This document shows, piece after piece, positions 40,455-47,516 of a DNA stretch of 64,000 bases. This DNA is from Gaiellales bacterium. GTDB lineage: Bacteria; Actinomycetota; Thermoleophilia; BMS3ABIN01. The stretch's first letter is position 1. Every line of letters starts with the position of its first letter. The stretch lies in assembly GCA_003599855.1 (NCBI GenBank), contig QZKG01000047.1, positions 1-64,000 of the forward strand, written 5' to 3'. The translations under genes and the position numbers were made by a program. The notes under the pieces were generated by a model. It was not told where the DNA came from. It was given only the letters and a program-made list of their open reading frames with translations, and did no database searches.

Positions 40455-41528
40455 GTGACATCAATGACAGAACTACCGAATGAATTGACACAGAATCTGA
40501 TCACACAAGGACAGGAAAAGGGCTTCCTGACGCTGAACGATATCGCTGATGCTCTGCAGGAGCAAGAGCTCAACACGGAACAGATCGAAGAGGTCTACTC
40601 CCGCATCACGGATACCGGGATCGAGATCCTTGAGAGCGAGGACGAAGAACCCGCCGTCGAGGAAAGCAGCGCAAGCGAAGAAGGCCCGCTGGAGAGACCA
40701 GCCTCAACCGATGACTCCTTGCGCATGTACCTGCGCGACATCGGTCGAATCCCGTTACTCTCGGCCGCTGAAGAAGTTTCGCTCGCGAAGCGCATGGAGC
40801 GTGGCGACATGGAGGCCAAGAGCAGGCTTGTGGAAGCCAACTTGCGGCTGGTGGTCAGCATCGCCAAGCGCTACCTCGGACGTGGCCTGTCTTTCCTGGA
40901 TTTGATACAGGAAGGCAACCTTGGCCTGATACGGGCGGTGGAGAAGTTCGATTACCGCCGTGGCTACAAGTTCTCCACTTACGCCACCTGGTGGATCAGG
41001 CAGGCCGTGACGCGCGCGATCGCTGACCAGGCGCGTACGATCCGCATCCCAGTGCATATGGTCGAAAAACTCAACCACCTGGTGCGCGCCAAGCGCCAGT
41101 TGCTGCAGGATCTCGGTCGCGAACCCACGCCAGAGGAGATAGCAAAGGCCATGGATACCACGGTTGAGAAGGTACAGCACCTGATAAAGATATCTCAGAG
41201 CCCCGTGAGCCTGGAGAAACCCGTCGGCGACGAGGAAGAGGCTGAGTTGGGCGATTTTCTCGAAGACGAGGGCACGCCGAAACCGCTCGACGCTGCCATG
41301 TCAGAGATCAAGAAAGATGACCTTAACAAGGTGCTCGACTCGCTGCCGCACCGGGAACGCAAGATACTGGAGTTGCGTTACGGGCTTGCTGGTGAACACC
41401 CTCGTACGCTGGAACAGATCGGCCGGCGATTTGGAGTGACCCGGGAACGCATCCGCCAGATCGAGGCCAACACGTTGGCGCGGCTGAAAGAGCTGCAGGA
41501 GACGCAGCACCTGCGCGAAAGCGCCTGA
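40455..41528 (+). CDS. rpoD: Primary RNA polymerase sigma factor RpoD/SigA
   Basis: 357 residues (GTG at 40455; an ATG at 40464 is possible). The N-terminal region 1.1-like domain ([13 protein letters not shown]) and an acidic linker precede region 1.2 [16 protein letters not shown], region 2 [64 protein letters not shown], region 3, and region 4 [31 protein letters not shown]. The primary-sigma hallmarks in 2.4 and 4.2 are intact. It directs housekeeping transcription. It is monocistronic, with its own promoter and terminator, between the exopolysaccharide operon and a convergent thiol-redox operon. Confidence 0.96.
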   Translation: MTSMTELPNELTQNLITQGQEKGFLTLNDIADALQEQELNTEQIEEVYSRITDTGIEILESEDEEPAVEESSASEEGPLERPASTDDSLRMYLRDIGRIPLLSAAEEVSLAKRMERGDMEAKSRLVEANLRLVVSIAKRYLGRGLSFLDLIQEGNLGLIRAVEKFDYRRGYKFSTYATWWIRQAVTRAIADQARTIRIPVHMVEKLNHLVRAKRQLLQDLGREPTPEEIAKAMDTTVEKVQHLIKISQSPVSLEKPVGDEEEAELGDFLEDEGTPKPLDAAMSEIKKDDLNKVLDSLPHRERKILELRYGLAGEHPRTLEQIGRRFGVTRERIRQIEANTLARLKELQETQHLRESA

Positions 41529-41548
41529 GGTCGATAACCCGTGAAGAA

Positions 41549-41575
41549 AAGGGACGGTCTTACCGTCCCTTTTTT
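41549..41575. terminator. Bidirectional rho-independent terminator between rpoD and the TPR gene
   Basis: A perfect 10-bp stem (AAGGGACGGT / ACCGTCCCTT, 41549-41558 and 41562-41571) with a three-base loop is followed by T residues on the plus strand and preceded by A residues, so it works in both directions. It serves rpoD and overlaps the stop codon of the convergent TPR gene at 41574. Confidence 0.88.
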
Positions 41576-42302
41576 ATTGCTGCGCTTGTGTCAGGTATTC
41601 CTGGGCTGCCTGGGCGTAATCACTGGTCGGGTCGATAGCGATTACCTTCTCCAGAGCGGCATTCGCCTCGCTTGTCTTACCGGCGGAGCGCCGGACGAAT
41701 CCCAGGGAAAGCCAGGCTCTCTGGTTTTCGGGCTCCAGCGTCGTAGCCTTCACCAGCAGGATCTCCGCTTCCGCCGCACGGCTATACTCCTCCTGGTACA
41801 GCAGTCCGGCGTCGATCAGCAACGATGTGTCGTTCGTTCCCAGCGATTCAAGATCGCTGACACTCAGGGACTCGATCTCGCGCAAGGCCACATCACCCAT
41901 GCGCAGGCCGCTGTAGGACAAGGCCAGGCTCAGGCGGATCGCGTCATTCTCCGGCTGCAACTCAAGAGCCTGCCGGTAGTAATCCACGGCTGACTTGAAG
42001 TGCCTGAAGGAATCATTCGTCTGCTGGTACTGTTCTTCGACCTTGGCCAGCTCGTAATAACTGCCGGCCAGGGGCATCAATATGCCTACATCGCCTGGTG
42101 AGGCCTCTAACAGTTTCTCGTAATCCTCGATCTGGGCCAGTATCTCGGCTACCCTGGCTTCTGCCTCAGCGGAGAGGCTTCCCTCACTCACGATGCCGAG
42201 CTCCTCAGTATCGTCGCTGAGGAGTCTTGGTATGAGCAGCCCTAAGCCGATCGCAACCAGCAGCACCGGGATCAACAGCAGCCATTTGTAACTGAAATTC
42301 AT
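41574..42302 (-). CDS. Membrane-anchored TPR protein
   Basis: 242 residues. One N-terminal helix (WLLLIPVLLVAIGLGLLIP) is followed by a coiled stretch and about four TPR units (YYELAKVEEQY, AVDYYRQALELQPENDAIRLSLAL, AGLLYQEEYSRAAEAEILLVKATTLEPENQRAWLSLGF, ANAALEKVIAIDPTSDYAQAA). It overlaps the TlpA-like gene by 4 bp (ATGA, 42299-42302). With CcdA and TlpA it resembles cytochrome c maturation or extracytoplasmic thiol-redox groups, in which TPR proteins (CcmI/CycH-like) hold apocytochrome. That role is inferred; no haem lyase gene is present here. Confidence 0.82.
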   Translation of the reverse strand: MNFSYKWLLLIPVLLVAIGLGLLIPRLLSDDTEELGIVSEGSLSAEAEARVAEILAQIEDYEKLLEASPGDVGILMPLAGSYYELAKVEEQYQQTNDSFRHFKSAVDYYRQALELQPENDAIRLSLALSYSGLRMGDVALREIESLSVSDLESLGTNDTSLLIDAGLLYQEEYSRAAEAEILLVKATTLEPENQRAWLSLGFVRRSAGKTSEANAALEKVIAIDPTSDYAQAAQEYLTQAQQ

Positions 42303-42898
42303 CGCGCCAGCATCTCCTGGACCAGATAAAAATCATGCTCTTCCAGCCGTCCGAGCACTATCCCTGCGACGACACCGTCCCTGTCGATGATGAAGCTCTC
42401 CGGGTATTTCCTGGTCTGATAGATATCACCCACGACGTTCTCCTTGTCGAGCAGCACTGGAAAAGTCAGCGCTCCGGGATCCCGAAAAGCCTGCTCTCCT
42501 ATATCTTCCAGGAACGGCCGGACGACCTCCTCGCCCTTCTTGTCCGTACTGATAGTCAGTAGCTGGAAGTCATCCCCGTTGAGCTCACGATATTTCTGTT
42601 CGATGAAGGGCATCTCCTCCTTACAGGTCTCGCAGCTCGTCGCCCAGATGTTCAAGACCACTACCTTGCCGCGGTAATCAGAAAGAGAAGCCTCCCCCCC
42701 GCCTAGCAAGGGAAAAGTGAAGTCAGGCGCAAGAGAACCTTCGACCACCGCCGGCGGGCGCGTCGACTGGTACCACAGATAGCCCCCGATAGACAGGGCC
42801 ACGATCACGGCAAATGCGGCTACCGCCACCAGGATCTCTCTCAGCGACCAGTTATCTTCGCCGCCCGCGATTAATTCCTTGCTGCTGTCCTCGCTCAT
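42299..42898 (-). CDS. TlpA/ResA-like membrane-anchored thioredoxin
   Basis: 199 residues with one N-terminal helix (ILVAVAAFAVIVALSIGGYLW) and an extracytoplasmic thioredoxin-like domain. The active site is SCETC within VVVLNIWATSCETCKEEMPFI, followed by the AhpC/TSA-type FQLLTISTDKKGEEVV and the cis-Pro region YPESFIIDRDGVVAG. The family reduces disulfides outside the membrane, for example in apocytochrome c, using electrons passed on by CcdA, which is encoded just upstream. The intra-motif ETC is unusual compared with the common CEPC/CPPC. Confidence 0.9.
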   Translation of the reverse strand: MSEDSSKELIAGGEDNWSLREILVAVAAFAVIVALSIGGYLWYQSTRPPAVVEGSLAPDFTFPLLGGGEASLSDYRGKVVVLNIWATSCETCKEEMPFIEQKYRELNGDDFQLLTISTDKKGEEVVRPFLEDIGEQAFRDPGALTFPVLLDKENVVGDIYQTRKYPESFIIDRDGVVAGIVLGRLEEHDFYLVQEMLAR

Positions 42899-43038
42899 AT
42901 AACCCTCTCCGGACTGGACGATCGCACGCTCATGACCGGGTCATCCACATTTGCAGGATTGCACAACGGTTGACACGGATGGAGGAGTGCCTAAGACATA
43001 GTAGCACCGGTAACTCCCCGGCACAAAACCGCGGACGG

Positions 43039-43806
43039 CTACACATCGATGGAAGGAAGGACGTTTTGCAGCCACCGGGATATCTCCGTCAACTCCCCGC
43101 TGGCAAGCAGAAGCCCGAACAGGATCAAAAGGCCGCCTGAGATGATCCTGATGGCACGAAAATGGCGCTTGACCGCCGAAAAAGTACCTATCAGATACGT
43201 GAACAGGAAACCGGAAGCGACAAAGGGCACGCCTATCCCGAGACCATAGGCGAACATCAGGGAAGCGCCGCCGACAGGGTTTCCTTCAGCGATCGCAAGA
43301 GAGATGACCGAGGCGTAGAGGAACGTGGTGCAGGGCCCGAGCCCGATTGCGAAAACGACGCCAGCCAGCAATATGCCCACGAAGCTGGCTGGTTTCTTCA
43401 GCTTGAACCGGCGCTCCCTCATCAACCAGGATATCCTGATTATGTCCAGGGTCAACACGCCGAACACCACCAGGACCACGCCGGCGATGACTCTCATGGC
43501 GTCGCTGGCGAGGAAGTTCTGGATATCGAAGAACTGACCGGCACGGCCTGCGGCAGCTCCCTGGACGACATAGGAAAACACGATGCCCAGAGTGAACGCG
43601 AAGCTGGCGATCCCCACCTTCCTGGAGTGAGAACCAAGATCATCGATGCCGACACCGGAAACGAAGGAGAGGTAGCCCGGCAACAACGGCAGTACGCAAG
43701 GCGTCAGGAAAGACAGAACCCCGGCAGCAAAAGCCACCAAGTGGGAAACGAGCGACGCGTCGCTCACCGTGAAAGCGTCAGCGAGTATATCTACGGCAAC
43801 AGGCAC
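43039..43806 (-). CDS. ccdA: Cytochrome c biogenesis protein CcdA
   Basis: 255 residues, six helices, GTG start. The helix 1 motif SFLTPCVLPLLPGYLSFVSG and helix 4 motif FAIGLGPCTTFLYASVISLA hold the redox pair of cysteines of the DsbD/CcdA family. It carries electrons from cytoplasmic thioredoxin across the membrane to TlpA/ResA-like proteins, the next gene on this strand. A gap of 140 bp separates the two and holds no gene. Confidence 0.93.
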   Translation of the reverse strand: MPVAVDILADAFTVSDASLVSHLVAFAAGVLSFLTPCVLPLLPGYLSFVSGVGIDDLGSHSRKVGIASFAFTLGIVFSYVVQGAAAGRAGQFFDIQNFLASDAMRVIAGVVLVVFGVLTLDIIRISWLMRERRFKLKKPASFVGILLAGVVFAIGLGPCTTFLYASVISLAIAEGNPVGGASLMFAYGLGIGVPFVASGFLFTYLIGTFSAVKRHFRAIRIISGGLLILFGLLLASGELTEISRWLQNVLPSIDV

Positions 43807-43924
43807 TTCAGACCTTCATCTATTGAAGTCACTTTCTTCAGGAGGGAGCCGGTTGGATCCCGGAGGCGGGAATCATTACTGGTTTGCATCTTGAATCCAA
43901 TATAGCACAGCGTTAAAACCACTA

Positions 43925-44680
43925 TCAATGGGATTCGTGGCGCCGCTCGACCCATATGAGCACGGCAGCGGCTACTACAGCCGTTGCTGCGGCGAGCACC
44001 TGCTGCTGGGTCTGCCCGGGACGATTCCAGCGGACGAATTCGACGAGGAACCGCTCCACGCCCGCCAGCACGAGGAACACCAGGAACAGGGACCAGCCCC
44101 GCTTGAACCAACGGCGCAGGTAGAGCAGGAGAAAGAAGATAGCGAACGCTGCGGCAGCTTCGTAAAGCTGCGTGGGCTGAACAGCCACGTGGACGGGGGG
44201 AGAGCCCTCGGGGAAAGCCATCGCCCACGGCAGCGTGGATGGCTGGCCGTAATCATCACCGTTGAGGAAGCAGCCGAGCCGCCCGAAACCATAGCCGATA
44301 GCCATGGCTGGCGCCGCCGCATTGATGGCCTTTCCCAGCGGTATCCGGTATAGCCTTGTGACCAGCAGGCCGGCGGCCAGGCCACCGATGAATCCTCCAT
44401 ACCAGACCAGCCCGGCGCCGCTGAACGCGGTTGCCAGGGGATCGTCGGCCAGGTTGTCCGGGTGCAGCAGCAGGTAATGGATCTTGCTGCCTACGATGCC
44501 GCCCACCGCTGCAGCTATGGTTATCCAGTACACCGTCTCCGGATTGAAGCCAGCCCGCTTGAAACCGAAGTATGTGACCGCTCCGGCGCTGACGAACCCT
44601 AACGCCATCATCAGCCCGAACGAGTGGACAGTGAACGGCCCTATGGAGAAAAGTTCAGGAATCATGGGAATCCACGACAC
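43925..44680 (-). CDS. lgt: Prolipoprotein diacylglyceryl transferase
   Basis: 251 residues with seven helices. The family signature GYGFGRLGCFLNGDDYG is present, as is VHSFGLMMALGFVSAG at the N-terminus and AVQPTQLYEAAAAFAIFFLLLYLRR near the end. Lgt moves a diacylglyceryl group from phosphatidylglycerol to the lipobox Cys of prelipoproteins. The usual His-Gly of the substrate site reads His-Ser here. It is divergent from the sigma-28/riboswitch leader at 44.7 kb and upstream of ccdA by 118 bp. Confidence 0.94.
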   Translation of the reverse strand: MSWIPMIPELFSIGPFTVHSFGLMMALGFVSAGAVTYFGFKRAGFNPETVYWITIAAAVGGIVGSKIHYLLLHPDNLADDPLATAFSGAGLVWYGGFIGGLAAGLLVTRLYRIPLGKAINAAAPAMAIGYGFGRLGCFLNGDDYGQPSTLPWAMAFPEGSPPVHVAVQPTQLYEAAAAFAIFFLLLYLRRWFKRGWSLFLVFLVLAGVERFLVEFVRWNRPGQTQQQVLAAATAVVAAAVLIWVERRHESH

Positions 44681-44713
44681 TCTATCATATCGTGAAATAT
44701 AGTAATAATGCTC

Positions 44714-44741
44714 TAAAGATTATATTTGAATCTGCCGATAA
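44714..44741 (+). promoter_or_regulatory. Sigma-28 (FliA/SigD)-like promoter for the 45023 gene
   Basis: TAAA (44714-44717), 16 bases, then GCCGATAA (44734-44741), an exact match to the -10 consensus of flagellar sigma factors with an allowed SigD spacing. The predicted start near 44748 places the riboswitch at the very 5' end of the transcript. Confidence 0.72.
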
Positions 44742-44753
44742 CGGGTTCAACTA

Positions 44754-44838
44754 GGCATAAGTATGGCGACAAAGGCAAACCCGTCGCGAGGCGGGGACGC
44801 AAAGCCAGGGGTCTCCGGGGGGAGATAGCCCAGCTGCC
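44754..44838 (+). promoter_or_regulatory. Cyclic-di-GMP-I (GEMM) riboswitch
   Basis: GACAAAGGCAAACCC, a stem with GCGA tetraloop (CCCGTCGCGAGGCGGG), the signature GACGCAAAGCC, AGGGGTCTCC and GGAGATAGCC follow the c-di-GMP-I consensus closely. P1 can form from GGCA..TGG (44754-44765) with CCCA..TGCC (44830-44838). The 342-bp gene-free stretch 44681-45022 is made up of the promoter, this aptamer and the terminator at 44912. GCCGAAGC at 44836-44843 overlaps the 3' side of P1 and is identical to the 3' arm of that terminator. It can therefore serve as an antiterminator, predicting that bound ligand leads to termination. Confidence 0.92.
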
Positions 44839-44911
44839 GAAGCTTTTGAACGTAAGGTTTGAGGTTTTGGATAGACTGGGCTCTTTTCATGGGCTCCGGG
44901 CCAGTATTTAC

Positions 44912-44952
44912 GCTCAATTGCTTTCGGCAAAGCCGAAGCAGTTGAGCTTTTT
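44912..44952 (+). terminator. Riboswitch-controlled intrinsic terminator
   Basis: A stem of about 16 pairs (44912-44928 with 44932-44947, one bulged T, AAA loop) is followed by TTTTT. It lies between the c-di-GMP aptamer and the start at 45023, so every transcript of the gene must read through it. Confidence 0.9.
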
Positions 44953-45022
44953 GCTTAGAGGGACGTGGAAACTGTAAAGGCTTCCAGGAGAGAGTGGAAG
45001 CGGGGAGCACGAAAGGGGTGCT

Positions 45023-45571
45023 TTGAAGGTGAAGAGAATTGCAAAGGCAGTGGCGATTATAAGCGGGACGCTGATCATCACACTTCTACTGGCAACAGCG
45101 GTCTACGGTTCATCTGACTCCGAGCCAGTGACTGTCACCGTGGCGGTGACCGACTACATCGGGGTAGATCCTGTGACCAACGTGGCCCTTGCCGACATCA
45201 GCGGCCTCGGCGGGTCCAGCGAAGGCAGCACGGATGTCTACGTTTCCACCAACAACGATCTGGGATACAAGCTTGAGATCACTGCTGCCGGCAGCCCGGC
45301 CATGGCCAAGGGTGGCGACTCCTTCGCCGACTATGCCGGTCCTGGCGCCTGGAGCATCGCTGCCACAGACTCTGCATTCGGCTTCAGCGTGGACAACAAC
45401 ACCAGCTATCAGGGTCTGAACGGGGGCACACCGATCCAGATCAAGACCAATGGCAATGAAGTAGTCAACGAGCTAACGACCCTGTTCTTCAAGGCCGAGG
45501 TAGGGGCCAGCAAGCTGCAGGCCAGCGGGACATACCAGGCTGATCTGACCGTTACGGCGACAACGCTGTAG
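45023..45571 (+). CDS. Secreted beta-sandwich surface protein under c-di-GMP riboswitch control
   Basis: 182 residues, TTG start at 45023 behind AAAGGGG. A signal peptide (KRIAKAVAIISGTLIITLLLATAVYGS) precedes a beta-rich domain with no Cys: VTVTVAVTDYIGVDPVTNV, DVYVSTNNDLGYKLEITAAG, and the end SGTYQADLTVTATTL. The GYxLxI and YQADLTVTxT elements resemble WxL-like or spore-coat-U/DUF4402-like small surface subunits. Such proteins assemble on the cell surface and could be a fibre or coat subunit. The promoter suggests expression in the motile state. The family assignment is tentative; the signal peptide and regulation are well supported. Confidence 0.85.
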   Translation: MKVKRIAKAVAIISGTLIITLLLATAVYGSSDSEPVTVTVAVTDYIGVDPVTNVALADISGLGGSSEGSTDVYVSTNNDLGYKLEITAAGSPAMAKGGDSFADYAGPGAWSIAATDSAFGFSVDNNTSYQGLNGGTPIQIKTNGNEVVNELTTLFFKAEVGASKLQASGTYQADLTVTATTL

Positions 45572-45596
45572 CTTTCGGAAAACCAAATCTACCAAG

Positions 45597-45642
45597 AGAC
45601 AAAGGCCCCTCCAACCCAGGGGCCTTTGTCTTTGTTTGTTTG
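45597..45642 (+). terminator. Rho-independent terminator after the 45023 gene
   Basis: A perfect 14-bp stem (45597-45610 with 45618-45631) closes a seven-base loop and is followed by a T-rich tail (TTGTTTGTTTG). It separates the riboswitch-controlled gene from the DUF916-like gene at 45733. Confidence 0.92.
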
Positions 45643-45732
45643 CCTGTGGCGGCGGGCAGGAAATACTAATGGTTGACTAGAACATGATATGCTGACTGCA
45701 TTATCTGTCGGCGACCAAGAGTATCCCGCATA

Positions 45733-47130
45733 ATGATCCTGCCCAGCCCCGACATAATACGTCCCGACGCGAACCGCTGGCGGCGCCGGTCGGTCGCGGC
45801 CCTGGCCATCATGTTCAGCATGGCGTTGGCGCTTTTCGCCCTGTCGCTGCTGACAGGCTACGCACGACCCTATTCCCTGGAAAAACGTGACGAGCCCGTC
45901 ACCGGGCAGCTCACGATCTCTCCGACAAAGACAGAGGTCATCCTGGAACCCGGGCAGTCCGCTTCCAGGGAAGTCACCCTGGTCAACCGCACCGGTGAGG
46001 ATGTGGACGTCACATTCTCGATAGTGGATTTTGAGGGGTCGCTCGACCCGGCTGATTCCCATGTCCTTGTTGAAGACGGGGACAGTGCCTGGGGCGCCAG
46101 CAACTGGCTTGAGCCTGAACTGGACAACATCGTACTGGAACACGGGGAGACGCTGAAGCTGGACGTCCGGATCATTGTCCCGCCGGGCGCGGAGCCGGGC
46201 GGCCACTACGCCGCGCTGCTGGCGGAGTCAAAACAGGAAGGCGGCGAGGGAGGCGTCCAGATCAGCTACCGGATAACCTCACTGTTCCTGATCACCGTCC
46301 CCGGCGACATCGACTCGCGGGCCACGCTCAACGATCCCGAAACACCGCTTATCGCCAGCTTCGGGCCTGTTAACATCGGCCTGGTCTTCAACAATCTGGG
46401 CAACATCCACCAGAGCCCTTCGGGCGTTGTCAGGGTCACCAACGTACTGGGGCAGGAGGTCGCCCAACTGCCTGTAAAGGAATGGGTGGTCCTGCCGGAG
46501 TCATCACGCAGGACACAGGTGGAATGGCCCGGCAAATGGCACCTCGGACCGTACAAGGTCGATGCCCAGATTTCCTACGGTGAAGACGGTGAGGTCCTTT
46601 ACGCTTCCAGGACTATCTGGTTCATCCCCTGGGAGGTCATCCTGGCAGGGCTGGCGGCTTCGTTCGTCATCCTGTTCATCATCGCCCGCATAACCCGCCG
46701 CAGAAGGAGGATGAAACAGGAGATTATGGACGAGCTCGAGGAGCTGCGGTCGCTCAAAGAGCCGGGAGTCGATGAGGTGCAGGCAGATGATTATGAGGAG
46801 GAGCATGCCGAGCTGACAGAGAGTGCTGGGCAAGATGCTGCTGCCGATGAAGAAGCCGGTAAACACCCTTCGATCTCCGGGGACCTGGTGCCCCTGAACC
46901 AGCTGCTTCCTTCAACCGACGACATCAACCTCGTGGATATCTCCGATCCTGAGACAAGGCATCTTATCCGGGAGCTGATCAACAACGAGATGGACCTGGC
47001 GCGCATGTACATCATCGAGGGCAAGAACGAAGAAGCCCGCCGGGAGCTGATGGAGGCCAGGTCAGCGGCCATGCGCATCAAGCTGTTCACCGAGGTCGCC
47101 GTGATCGACGACCTGCTGAACTACCTCTAG
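45733..47130 (+). CDS. Membrane-anchored DUF916/WxL-interacting-like protein with cytoplasmic tail
   Basis: 465 residues. An N-terminal helix (SVAALAIMFSMALALFALSLL) precedes an extracellular part of two beta-sandwich domains: LTISPTKTEVILEPGQSASREVTLVNRTGEDVDVTFSIVDF, then SYRITSLFLITVPGDI and FNNLGNIHQSPSGVVRVTNVLG. This is the layout of DUF916 (WxL-interacting) proteins and of fimbrial-chaperone-like folds. A second helix (VILAGLAASFVILFIIARI) leads to a basic and acidic cytoplasmic tail ending in a helical hairpin (IRELINNEMDLARMYIIEGKNEEARRELMEAR). It probably holds or displays secreted partners such as the 45023 and 47203 products. The long cytoplasmic tail is unusual for the family. 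Confidence 0.8.
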   Translation: MILPSPDIIRPDANRWRRRSVAALAIMFSMALALFALSLLTGYARPYSLEKRDEPVTGQLTISPTKTEVILEPGQSASREVTLVNRTGEDVDVTFSIVDFEGSLDPADSHVLVEDGDSAWGASNWLEPELDNIVLEHGETLKLDVRIIVPPGAEPGGHYAALLAESKQEGGEGGVQISYRITSLFLITVPGDIDSRATLNDPETPLIASFGPVNIGLVFNNLGNIHQSPSGVVRVTNVLGQEVAQLPVKEWVVLPESSRRTQVEWPGKWHLGPYKVDAQISYGEDGEVLYASRTIWFIPWEVILAGLAASFVILFIIARITRRRRRMKQEIMDELEELRSLKEPGVDEVQADDYEEEHAELTESAGQDAAADEEAGKHPSISGDLVPLNQLLPSTDDINLVDISDPETRHLIRELINNEMDLARMYIIEGKNEEARRELMEARSAAMRIKLFTEVAVIDDLLNYL

Positions 47131-47202
47131 CAGGCCCACGCCATATTTACGGGGTTCTGCCTTCGTGCTACCATTGCTCTACTCACTGGATGGGTGGAGG
47201 CA

Positions 47203-47445
47203 ATGTCTAAAAGGTTGTTCACAAGTATCCTCATCATGCTCGCAGCGCTGCTGTCGATGCCTGCTGCGCTGGCTGACGCTTCTGGGCAGGTGGTCCCCCA
47301 CAGCGCGGCGCAGGTCTCGGTGACGGTGGAAGTAACGTCCTCTCTCTCGGTATCCACGGATGGCGAAGCACAGTCGGGGCAGCCCATTGCCCTCTGGATA
47401 AGCGACGGCGGACGCACCGTCACCTATTCAGTCATCGACGGCTGA
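47203..47445 (+). CDS. Small secreted beta-rich protein
   Basis: 80 residues from the ATG at 47203, which follows GGTGGAGG; the open frame extends to 47194. A signal peptide (KRLFTSILIMLAALLSMPAALA) is followed by about 55 residues rich in Val, Ser and Thr (AQVSVTVEVTSSLSVSTDGEAQSGQPIALW). The VSVTVEVTSSL strand resembles the first strand of the 45023 protein and the C-terminal domain of the 47517 protein. It is 72 bp after the DUF916-like gene in the same direction and probably co-transcribed. No further family is recognised. Confidence 0.7.
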   Translation: MSKRLFTSILIMLAALLSMPAALADASGQVVPHSAAQVSVTVEVTSSLSVSTDGEAQSGQPIALWISDGGRTVTYSVIDG

Positions 47446-47473
47446 TGCAGGAAGTCATCCCTGGGAACTGGCC

Positions 47474-47511
47474 CGCCACTGGCTCCCCACCCTCTTGAGG
47501 GGACGGTGGCG
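47474..47511. terminator. Nested hairpin between convergent surface-protein genes
   Basis: Outer arms CGCCAC and GTGGCG and inner arms CCCTC and GAGGG (loop TT) form a nested inverted repeat in the 71-bp gap between the ends of the 47203 and 47517 genes. There is no T-run. It may act on both converging transcripts. Confidence 0.4.
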
Positions 47512-47516
47512 AGCGG

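Noticed and set aside
41574-44680. Complete cytochrome c maturation (System II) operon
   Set aside because: CcdA and a TlpA/ResA-like thioredoxin are present, but ResB/ResC (CcsA/CcsB) homologues are not, so only thiol-redox transfer can be claimed.
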